From positions 1 to 64,000 of the forward strand of contig JBNKNO010000009.1 in the NCBI GenBank assembly GCA_050293885.1: a stretch of 64,000 nucleotides of DNA, read 5' to 3'. The position numbers and the translations under genes are program-made. This DNA is from Nitrogeniibacter sp050293885 (GTDB lineage Bacteria > Pseudomonadota > Gammaproteobacteria > Burkholderiales > Rhodocyclaceae). How positions within the stretch are numbered: position 1 is the first letter of the stretch; each line of letters begins with the position of its first letter. This document shows positions 1 to 7,563 of this stretch, in pieces. The notes under the pieces are model-generated. The model saw nothing but the letters and a program-made list of their open reading frames with translations, had not been told where the DNA came from and made no database searches.

Positions 1-1995
1 CAACGCGGATATCTCGTCTTCCGTGGGGTGGTAGGCACTCTTGCACTTGGTGCACAGACGCTTGGCGAGACGCTGGGCGAGCACGCCAAGGAGGGCGTCG
101 GCGAAGTTGAAGGGGTCCATGCCCATGTCGAGCAGGCGCACGATGGACTCCGGCGCGCTGTTGGTGTGCAGGGTGGAGAACACGAGGTGGCCGGTGAGCG
201 ATGCTTCGAGGCCGACGGAGACGGTTTCCTCGTCGCGCATCTCGCCAACCATGATGACGTCCGGGTCGGCGCGCAGGAAGGCGCGCATCATGGTGGCGAA
301 GGTGATGCCGGCCTTGCGGTTGACCTGCACCTGGCGCAGTCCCTTCTGGGTGATCTCGACAGGGTCTTCGGCGGTCCAGATCTTGGTCTCGGGGGTGTTG
401 ATGTGACCAAGGATGGAATGCAGCGTGGTCGTTTTACCCGAGCCGGTGGGACCACACACGAAGAAGATGCCGTAGGGTTTGACGATGGCGCTTTGCAAGC
501 GCGACAGATTGTTGTCGGTCAGTCCGAGCTTTTCAAGCGGGATGGGCTCGCTGTTGGCGAGCAGGCGCATCACCACGTCTTCGAGCCCGCCGGCGGTCGG
601 TAGCGTCGCGACCCGCAATTCGATGTCGAGTGGCGAGTACTTGCGGAACTTGATCTTGCCGTCCTGCGGCCGACGGCGCTCGGAGATATCCAGGTCGCAC
701 ATGATCTTGATGCGGGTGACCAGCGGGTTGCGATAGCTGGCGGGCACTTCGATATAGGGCACGAGCGTGCCGTCCTTGCGGAAGCGGATGAGCGTCTTTT
801 CCTTGCCCGGTCGCGGCTCGATGTGGATATCCGAGGCGCCCTGCTTGTAGGCGTCGACAATCACCTTATTGACGAGTTTGACCAGTTCGTTGTCGGCGGC
901 AGCAGACAATTCTTCCGCGATGGAGGCATCCTGGTCTTCCTCGACCAGATCGGAGAGCAGATCGTCGACCGAGCCCAGATCGATGCTGGCCTCGAAAAAC
1001 TGATCCACGGTCCGGCTGAACTCGCGGCCGGTGGTGGCGCGGATCGCGATGCTCTTGCCCGGGAAGACGTTGTGCGCGGCCCGTGACGCCCGAACCTGTT
1101 CGGGATCGATGGCCATCACCACGACGCCTTCTTGCGTTTCCTCGAGGGGCAGCCAGTGACTTTGCTCGACGAATTCGCGCTTGATGTTCTTGAGCAGATC
1201 CATCGGCTTGATGCGATCCGATCGGAACGGCTCATACGACACCTTGAAAAACCCGGCGACCGCCTGGCCGACATCCTCAAGACTCAGACCCATGTCGTCG
1301 ATCAACACGTCCTCGGTGGCGACCTGATGCTCGCGCGCCTTGCGCGTCGCCGCATCGAGCTCTTCCGCCGTCAGTTTGGCCTCGGTCACCAGCAGGTCGT
1401 ACCGCGAACGCGGCGCACCCGGCTTGCGAGTGCGCTGGGCAAATGCAACGCCCAATGTTTGCGCCAAGCCGAGCAAGCCCTCTTCGGCGATCGACGTAAA
1501 GGGCTTTCCGTCGACCGAATTGATGAGCTGCAACACTCCCTCAAGCTCGTCCTTTTCGGGCGAAACAATCGGTGCAACAAGCATCTGCTTGCTGTGATAG
1601 CCGGTGACCTCGTCAACCTCCTTGCGGAATTCCAGGTGCGGGCTGATGGCCTTGAGCGCGGCCTCGTCATACACGTCGGGGAGATTGAGCATGGCCTTCG
1701 AATAGGCCACGTAGCCGGCGATACTGCTCTCGGAGATCGGCAAGCGGATGCTGTTGACCGAATGCAGCCCCATCTTGACCTTCGACAAAATGGCGCCACG
1801 CGACTCGTCGACGGTGTAGATCGTCAGGCGTTCGGCGCCAAACAGGTCACACAAGTCAGCCGACAACTCGAAAATGATCTCATCGATGTCTTGTGTCGCG
1901 TGAATGCGCGTGGTGACCGTTTGCAAGCCTTTGAAAAAGGCCAAGCGACTTGCCACGCCTCCCAAGTTCGGGTTCTTTCCGGCAGCAGCGTTCAT
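1..1995 (-). CDS. GAF-domain GspE/PilB-family secretion ATPase (3' end cut by window edge)
   Basis: This is a hexameric AAA-type ATPase of the type II secretion / type IV pilus assembly family, and about 665 residues are visible. The start ATG at 1995 gives MNAAAGKNPNLGG. Residues about 20-165 look like a GAF sensor domain (FELSADLCDLFGAERLTIYT). Residues about 190-300 resemble the MshEN/T2SSE N-terminal domain. The ATPase core follows, with Walker A GPTGSGKTTT near 514 and the Walker B region DPDVIMVGEMRD near 575. The start of the zinc-binding segment (CTKCK) is near 645, just before the window ends. The C terminus is missing. An N-terminal GAF domain is not part of standard PilB or GspE, so this is probably a regulated or specialised relative. 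It is the last visible gene of a minus-strand cluster with a phosphodiesterase-like, an FHA and a PP2C gene. A second ATPase of this family (mshE) lies at 33693. The family call is secure; the partner machine is unknown. Confidence 0.9.
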   Translation of the reverse strand, partial: MNAAAGKNPNLGGVASRLAFFKGLQTVTTRIHATQDIDEIIFELSADLCDLFGAERLTIYTVDESRGAILSKVKMGLHSVNSIRLPISESSIAGYVAYSKAMLNLPDVYDEAALKAISPHLEFRKEVDEVTGYHSKQMLVAPIVSPEKDELEGVLQLINSVDGKPFTSIAEEGLLGLAQTLGVAFAQRTRKPGAPRSRYDLLVTEAKLTAEELDAATRKAREHQVATEDVLIDDMGLSLEDVGQAVAGFFKVSYEPFRSDRIKPMDLLKNIKREFVEQSHWLPLEETQEGVVVMAIDPEQVRASRAAHNVFPGKSIAIRATTGREFSRTVDQFFEASIDLGSVDDLLSDLVEEDQDASIAEELSAAADNELVKLVNKVIVDAYKQGASDIHIEPRPGKEKTLIRFRKDGTLVPYIEVPASYRNPLVTRIKIMCDLDISERRRPQDGKIKFRKYSPLDIELRVATLPTAGGLEDVVMRLLANSEPIPLEKLGLTDNNLSRLQSAIVKPYGIFFVCGPTGSGKTTTLHSILGHINTPETKIWTAEDPVEITQKGLRQVQVNRKAGITFATMMRAFLRADPDVIMVGEMRDEETVSVGLEASLTGHLVFSTLHTNSAPESIVRLLDMGMDPFNFADALLGVLAQRLAKRLCTKCKSAYHPTEDEISAL

Positions 1996-2150
1996 GGATG
2001 CAATTCCTGCGTCGATTTCGGGTTCGGCGGATCACAAACCCTTCGTTGGCATTGATTCTACCGAGTTCGCCACAAGTCTCAGGTGTCGGCGCACGGACGG
2101 ATGTGACAGTGTCTCGCATCCGCGAGTCCGTCAATCACACAAATACCTGC

Positions 2151-2918
2151 CTAAAACTCCAGTATTTGGCCGTTTTGCAACTTCTGGGGGCGGAGCTGTC
2201 CGCCATACACGCCCACCTCCGCCAAGGTGCGTTCGACGTGGCCCGGCTTGAGATGGCTGATGTGCACCTCGGGCTTGACGGTCAACGCATCGAGAAATTG
2301 CCCAAGCAATGTGGGGCACATATGGCGCGAGGCGAGGGCCAACCCGTGCTGGGCATCGGAGAACGCGGTCTCGATGACCAAGTGTCGCAGTTCCGGCAAC
2401 GCATTGATCGCATGGATCAGATCCGGTGTAAAAGTCGTGTCACCGGAATACACCAGCTGGCCGTGGCCACTGTCGAGCGCATAGGCAACCGCGGGCACCG
2501 TGTGAAATGCGGGTAATGCCGAAATGCGACGGCCGTCGAGCACCGCCTGCTCGCCCACTCGCAACACCTGAAAGCGCATGAACGGGTGGTGCCGGTCGGG
2601 GATGGCGCTAAAGTCTGGCCAAACCAGCCAATTGAAGATGTGAGAGCGCAGGATGCGCAAGGTTTCGTCGGTGGCGTACACCGTGACGGGGCTGCGCCGG
2701 GCATCACCGACCGTATCGATCAGCAGCGGGATGAAGGCAATGTGATCGAGATGTGCGTGCGTGACAAAGATGTGGTTGATGCGCAGCAACTCTTCATATT
2801 CGAGTTCGCCGACACCAGTGCCACCGTCAATGAGGATGTCATCATCTACGAGGAAGGCGGTGGTACGAGCGTCTCGCCCGCCGATACCTCCACTGCATCC
2901 CAGCACTCTGAATTTCAT
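2151..2918 (-). CDS. metallo-beta-lactamase-fold hydrolase, class II 3',5'-cyclic-nucleotide phosphodiesterase-like
   Basis: This is a 255-residue metal-dependent hydrolase. The dinuclear metal site is visible as THAHLDH at 53-59 (His54, His56, Asp58, His59), His139, Asp160 in YSGDTTF, and His219/His222 near the C terminus. The N-terminal MKFRVLGCSGGIGG and the overall arrangement match class II cAMP phosphodiesterases and related RNase Z-like proteins. The expected reaction is cyclic-nucleotide hydrolysis, but the substrate cannot be read from the sequence. It lies between the FHA gene and the GAF-GspE gene on the same strand. With the adenylate cyclase at 41453 it could form a cAMP make-and-break pair in this genome, which is inference only. 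There is no signal peptide, so it should be cytoplasmic. Confidence 0.8.
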   Translation of the reverse strand: MKFRVLGCSGGIGGRDARTTAFLVDDDILIDGGTGVGELEYEELLRINHIFVTHAHLDHIAFIPLLIDTVGDARRSPVTVYATDETLRILRSHIFNWLVWPDFSAIPDRHHPFMRFQVLRVGEQAVLDGRRISALPAFHTVPAVAYALDSGHGQLVYSGDTTFTPDLIHAINALPELRHLVIETAFSDAQHGLALASRHMCPTLLGQFLDALTVKPEVHISHLKPGHVERTLAEVGVYGGQLRPQKLQNGQILEF

Positions 2919-3012
2919 TGTCCCCGCCAGGAATGTTCAGCAATTGAAGAGCCTATCATTCGCAGAACGGGGATTTTGCGAACTATGTCACACTGCTCGC
3001 GCGCGCGGCATG

Positions 3013-3810
3013 TCAGCTCTCGGCGCGCAGAAAAAACTCCATCTTGACGCCGGCGATTTCGATGATGTCGTGATCACCAAGGTGGTGCGCTTGTGCATCC
3101 AGCGCCTGCCCGTTGACGACCGGAAAGGTCGAGCCTTCCACATGCGTGATGAAATAGCCGTGTGGGCGCCGCGTAATGACAGCGACCTGCACGCCCGGCT
3201 TGCCGAGCGTTGTCAGCGATTTCTTTAGCTCCAGTTCGCGCCCCACGTTGGGACCGGAAAGCACCTGAATGAAGCCGAGCGGCGCGTCAGCGGGCGCCGA
3301 AGCCGCCGGGGCCTCGACTTTCTGGGCTGCGGCACCGTCTTTGCCTGCGCGCGAAAAAATCTGGGTTGCTTCCTGGTCGACTTTCGCCGCCAACTCTTCT
3401 CGCCCCACCACCGTGTCGGTCTCGGCCGATTCATCCACCGTCACGCTGACTTCGGGTTCAGCCGTCACCGGCTTGAGTGCCGCCGTGTCGATGAAATCCG
3501 ACTGCGTCGCCCCCGGCTGATCGGCGTCGACGATGAACTTGATCCGGTACTTGCCCAATTCGACGACATCGTTGTTCTGCAGCGCACACTTCTTCACGGG
3601 CTGCCCATTCACGTAGGTGCCATTTGTGCTGTTGCAATCTTCCAGAAAGGCGTCGTCGAGAATCGACGTAATCACCGCATGCTCCCCGCTGATCGCGAGG
3701 TTGTCGATCTGAATATCGTTGTGTGGTTTGCGCCCGATGGTCGTCCGCTCTTTTGCGAGCGCGATCTCCTTGAGCACCAATCCATCCATACTGAGAATGA
3801 GTTTCGGCAT
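3013..3810 (-). CDS. FHA-domain protein
   Basis: This is a 265-residue phosphothreonine-binding adaptor. A classical FHA domain fills residues about 5-95, with GR at 26-27, SGEHA at 41-45 and NSTNGTYVNG at 60-69. An acidic, alanine-rich linker (about 100-175) leads to a second, more degenerate FHA-like fold at 177-265 (GFIQVLSGPNVGRELELKK), which lacks the full SxxH and NG motifs. It is encoded just downstream of a PP2C phosphatase gene, the usual pairing for Ser/Thr phosphosignalling. No kinase is visible, but one could lie beyond the left edge. It probably recruits phosphorylated partners to, or controls, the secretion ATPase encoded two genes downstream. That role is inference from context. 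Confidence 0.9.
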   Translation of the reverse strand: MPKLILSMDGLVLKEIALAKERTTIGRKPHNDIQIDNLAISGEHAVITSILDDAFLEDCNSTNGTYVNGQPVKKCALQNNDVVELGKYRIKFIVDADQPGATQSDFIDTAALKPVTAEPEVSVTVDESAETDTVVGREELAAKVDQEATQIFSRAGKDGAAAQKVEAPAASAPADAPLGFIQVLSGPNVGRELELKKSLTTLGKPGVQVAVITRRPHGYFITHVEGSTFPVVNGQALDAQAHHLGDHDIIEIAGVKMEFFLRAES

Positions 3811-3835
3811 CTCGTCAATTATCCTGTTTCAACCC

Positions 3836-4616
3836 TCAACCCGTCGCAGTATCGCAAGCAAAAGGCTTGCAAACCTTGACGAGCACAACCGTAATGTTGT
3901 CACGACCGCCTCGATCATTGGCAAGCTGCACGAAGATGATCGGCCGCAAGCGAAAGATTGGCGGACAAGGTCTCGCACACCAAGGCGATATCTTCGTCAT
4001 ACAACATGTCGGTCAAACCATCCGAACACATCAGATAGATGTCGCCGACCTGGGTTTCGTGCAACGCCACGTCGGGAACGACCGACGGCTCAACCCCCAA
4101 CGCCCGGGTCAACAGGCTTCGACCCGGCGAATGCCTGGCAACGTCGGCACTCATCATGCCGCCATCGACCTGCTCCTGCAACAAGGAATGGTCGCGCGTC
4201 AGCTGCACCAGATGGTCCGGCCGATACCGATACAGCCGGGAGTCGCCAACATGCGAGACGGCAAGCATATTGTCGAACCAGCGAACTGCGACCAGCGTCG
4301 AGCCCATGCCATACAGGTCACGGTCGCTGTGCGAGACGTTGAATATCCTTTCGTTGGCCCGCACCGTTGCCGCGCGCAAGCCAGACAACGCGTCGGACAC
4401 CGTTTGCAAAGTCGCATTTTCGAGGCAATCACGCACACACTCGACGGCCATTGCCGAGGCGACATCACCCCCCTGATAGCCGCCCATGCCATCGGCAAGC
4501 ACCGCCCATTGCTGCTCGGTATTGAACAGACACGCATCTTCGTTGCGCTGACGCATGCGGCCGACGTCCGTGCGGGACGCCATCAACAACGGAGCCGCGA
4601 CTTCACCAGTCGTCAT
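3836..4616 (-). pseudogene. PP2C-type protein phosphatase, frameshifted near its 3' end
   Basis: This is a Ser/Thr phosphatase of the Stp/PrpC type, starting at ATG 4616 (MTTGEVAAPLL). Metal-site motifs are RNEDA at 24-28, DGMGG at 42-46, VGDSRLYR near 123 and CSDGLTD near 198. The reading frame closes early at 3915, giving 233 residues ending LRAACQ. One base too many lies in the aa pair at plus-strand 3933-3934. Removing it restores LVQLANDRGGRDNITVVLVK and a stop at 3836-3838, for a 259-residue protein of normal family length. The lost tail holds the conserved GGRDN motif, whose Asp binds metal, so the truncated form should be inactive. Whether this is true decay or a sequencing error cannot be settled here. 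It heads the cluster with the FHA, phosphodiesterase-like and GspE-like genes. Confidence 0.85.
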
Positions 4617-4856
4617 GATCGCCCTGAGGCACAGTGGGCGCGCGTCGGAGCGCTGTTGCCACCTGAGGTACCCGCCAATACTGTTCCCGTCATTCAAATT
4701 CCACCTGCACCTCACCGTCTCCGGCGGGCAATTTTATCTTTCGCAGCGATCACGTCCGGGATCGGCTACGGCGGTGCATCTCGGTATGGCGGATTGTGAC
4801 ACGAGCCGCCGGCATAGTTATCAACTTATAACGATTCAGGGAATTTCGTACACAAA

Positions 4857-4884
4857 AAAACGCCCGCAAAAGCGGGCGTTTTCT
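4857..4884 (-). terminator. Rho-independent terminator after sucD
   Basis: A perfect 7-bp stem (cgcccgc at 4861-4867, gcgggcg at 4872-4878) with an AAAA loop is flanked by an A run at 4854-4860 and TTTT at 4879-4882. It therefore works as a terminator when read from the minus strand (end of sucCD) and probably in both directions. It lies 14 bases past the sucD stop. Confidence 0.9.
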
Positions 4885-4897
4885 CGCTTTGAACGCG

Positions 4898-5792
4898 TTA
4901 CAGCAGGGCTTTGAGCAATTTACCCATTTCAGACGGATTGCGCGTCACCGTGAAACCACACTCTTCCATGATGGCGAGTTTGGCGTCTGCCGTGTCTTCA
5001 CCGCCGGAAATGAGCGCACCGGCGTGCCCCATGCGTTTACCTGCCGGCGCTGTGACACCCGCGATGAAACCGACAATCGGCTTCTTCATGTTGTCCTTGC
5101 ACCAACGGGCTGCTTCAGCCTCGTCCGGCCCACCGATTTCTCCGATCATGATGACAGCATCGGTATCGGGGTCGTCATTGAACATGCGCATCACGTCAAT
5201 GTGCTTGAGACCATTGACCGGATCGCCACCGATGCCCACGGCCGAAGACTGCCCCAGACCGATTTCGGTCAGTTGCGCCACGGCTTCGTAGGTGAGCGTG
5301 CCGGAGCGCGAGACCACGCCGATACGACCTTTGCGGTGGATGTGACCCGGCATGATGCCGATCTTGATTTCGTCCGGCGTGATCAGGCCCGGGCAGTTGG
5401 GGCCCAGCAGCAAAGGTTTCCTTGCCGCCGGCTTCCACCTTCTGCTTCATCTTGTTGCGCACCACCAGCATGTCACGCACGGGGATGCCTTCGGTAATGC
5501 AGATGGCCAGATCGATGTCGGCCTCGCAGGCTTCCCAGATCGCAGCGGCGGCGCCCGCCGGGGGCACATAGATGACCGACACGGTCGCGCCGGTTTCTGC
5601 CGCGGCTTCCTTCACGGAACCGAAGATGGGCACGTCGAAGATCTTTTCGCCGGCCTTCTTGGGGTTAACACCCGCCACGAAGCAGTTCTTGCCGTTTGCG
5701 TACTCGATGCACTTTTCAGTGTGGAATTGACCGGTCTTGCCGGTAATGCCCTGGGTGATGACCTTGGTGTCTTTGTTGATCAGGATAGACAT
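4898..5792 (-). pseudogene. sucD: succinyl-CoA ligase alpha subunit SucD, interrupted by a 1-bp frameshift
   Basis: This is the alpha subunit of succinyl-CoA synthetase in the TCA cycle. The 5' part from ATG 5792 reads MSILINKDTKVITQGITGKT, the CoA-binding Rossmann domain. The 3' part carries GPNCPGLITPDEIKIG and the phosphohistidine region KRMGHAGALISGG. The two halves are in different frames. The coding strand has ACC TTT GCT GCT where ACC TTG CTG CTG GGC is expected, so there is one extra base in the aaa run at plus-strand 5412-5414. Deleting it gives a continuous 297-residue protein of normal length. A strong ribosome site (aaggagag) precedes the ATG. Loss of sucD in an aerobic-type proteobacterium would be costly, so an assembly or sequencing error is the leading explanation. 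It follows sucC after 11 bases. Confidence 0.9.
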
Positions 5793-5803
5793 TGAAACTC
5801 TCC

Positions 5804-6964
5804 TTACTTGACCGCAGCGACAATCTTGGTCGCGGCTTCGGCCATGCTGTCGGCGGAAATGATGGGCAGACCGGACTCGACAAGAATCTGCTTGCCGAGA
5901 TCTTCGTTGGTCCCCTTCATACGCACCACCAGCGGCACGGAGAGATTGACTTCCTTGGCAGCGGCGACCACGCCAGTGGCGATGGTGTCGCAGCGCATGA
6001 TGCCGCCAAAGATGTTCACCAGAATGCCCTTCACTTTCGGATTCTGGAGCATGATCTTGAAGGCTTCGGTCACCTTCTCGGTGGTGGCACCGCCGCCCAC
6101 GTCGAGGAAGTTGGCCGGCTCGGCACCGAACAGCTTGATGGTGTCCATGGTCGCCATGGCCAGACCAGCGCCGTTCACCAGGCAGCCGATGTTGCCATCG
6201 AGGCTGATGTAGGCCAGATCGTATTTGGAGGCTTCGATTTCGTCGGCATCCTCTTCATCCAGATCGCGGAACTCGACGATTTCGGGATGACGGTAAAGCG
6301 CGTTGGAATCGAAATTGAACTTCGCGTCCAGTGCCTTGATGTTGCCGTTGCCTTCGAGAATCAGCGGGTTGATTTCCGCCAGTGAGGCATCGGTTTCCAT
6401 GTAGCAGGTGTACAGCTTCTTGAGCGTATCGACCGCCTTGTCGGTGGAACCGGCGGGCACCCCGATACCATTGGCCAGCTCGGTCGCCTGCGCATCGGTC
6501 AGGCCGACCAGCGGATCAACGAAGACCTTGATGATCTTCTCGGGGGTCTTGGCAGCGACCTCCTCGATATCCATGCCGCCTTCGGAAGACGCCATCATGG
6601 CGATCGTCTGCGTGGCGCGATCAGTCAGCGCGGCAACGTAATATTCCTTCTGGATGTCAGCACCTTCTTCGACCAGCAGGCGGCGGACTTTCTGCCCCTC
6701 GGGGCCCGTCTGATGCGTCACCAGCTGCATGCCGAGAATTTCGTCGGCCAGCGTCTTGACCTCGTCCATGGATCGGGCGAGCTTGACGCCACCACCCTTG
6801 CCACGGCCACCGGCATGAATCTGCGCCTTGACTACCCAGATCGGTCCGCCCAGCTCTTCGGCCGCTTTAACCGCCTCGTCTACCGAGAAGCACGGAATGC
6901 CACGCGGCGTGACCACGCCGTACTTCCTCAGCAGTTCTTTTGCTTGATACTCATGAATCTTCAT
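5804..6964 (-). CDS. sucC: succinyl-CoA ligase [ADP-forming] beta subunit
   Basis: This 386-residue beta subunit of succinyl-CoA synthetase binds the nucleotide and closes the thioester-to-ATP step of the TCA cycle. The N terminus MKIHEYQAKELLRKYGV is the ATP-grasp start. AQIHAGGRGKGGGVKLA near 46-62 is the conserved nucleotide-binding loop. The C-terminal ligase domain has LVNGAGLAMATMD and the glycine-rich NIFGGIMRCD. Length is normal for the family (388 in E. coli). It is the first gene of the sucC-sucD operon, ahead of a 599-base stretch without a clear gene. Confidence 0.98.
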   Translation of the reverse strand: MKIHEYQAKELLRKYGVVTPRGIPCFSVDEAVKAAEELGGPIWVVKAQIHAGGRGKGGGVKLARSMDEVKTLADEILGMQLVTHQTGPEGQKVRRLLVEEGADIQKEYYVAALTDRATQTIAMMASSEGGMDIEEVAAKTPEKIIKVFVDPLVGLTDAQATELANGIGVPAGSTDKAVDTLKKLYTCYMETDASLAEINPLILEGNGNIKALDAKFNFDSNALYRHPEIVEFRDLDEEDADEIEASKYDLAYISLDGNIGCLVNGAGLAMATMDTIKLFGAEPANFLDVGGGATTEKVTEAFKIMLQNPKVKGILVNIFGGIMRCDTIATGVVAAAKEVNLSVPLVVRMKGTNEDLGKQILVESGLPIISADSMAEAATKIVAAVK

Positions 6965-7563
6965 GGTTGCCCTTCGATGGAAGTCACGCCCCTGACCACG
7001 AGGTACATGGGCATGTAGGTTGAATGGGTCAATTCGGGGCCCTCACCCCACGATCTTCGCCAATCTCCCTCATCTGGCGAATCTCGCTTACGACACGCAC
7101 CACGCTGATGCGCTGCAACACTCTCGACAAACAGCTTGGCCGCATGACGAAAGCTTCAAAATTATAACCGAATTCCCGCCAAACTCTCGCCGAGTTCCCG
7201 CATCGCCGCAAACGGCCGAACGGCGCCATCGACATCGCTTGCTTGAGCACCGATCCGGCCCTTGCGGCGGGCATTTTCGCCGCGGCAACTCACGCGCGCA
7301 GCGCCCATGATCAAGCCGACGATCACAGGCGAGAGACGCCCCCGAAACTGAACTGCTCGACGTGACCTGACCGAGCCCTTCCCGACGATCAGGACGCGCG
7401 CCCAGAACGGCACCACGCTTCACGGACCGCGCCGCGTGGCGTTTGCCGCAGTTTGCGGCACAATTCCCGCCACAAAGCGCTTCGAGCCCACACAAGCAGG
7501 GCAACTTCATTACAATACGCTTCAATAAAGCGCCCGACTTCATGAATTTTTAAGGTATTTTCC
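6965..7563. other. 599-bp stretch between divergent sucC and fimV-like genes, no gene recognised
   Basis: Short open frames exist on both strands, but none gives a recognisable protein or a convincing start. The stretch must hold the promoters of sucC (minus) and the fimV-like gene (plus). The only clear structure is a perfect palindrome at 7444-7460 (TGCCGCA-GTT-TGCGGCA), about 100 bases before the fimV-like start. It could be an operator; it has no T run and so is not a terminator. Confidence 0.5.

Noticed and set aside
4898..5792. Programmed frameshifting in sucD
   Set aside because: There is no slippery heptamer or downstream structure that would justify it, SucD is not known to use recoding, and a single extra base in aaa is a simpler cause.
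7457..7470. Possible sigma-54 promoter before the fimV-like gene (GG-N10-GC)
   Set aside because: The GG and GC pairs are spaced correctly, but the -12 box reads CCCGC instead of TTGC and no activator sites are evident. The match is too weak to claim.
6965..7563. Small genes in the sucC-fimV gap (for example 7020-7310 plus strand, 7162-7416 minus strand)
   Set aside because: The products have no recognisable family, hydrophobic pattern or ribosome site, and open frames of this length are expected by chance at this GC content.
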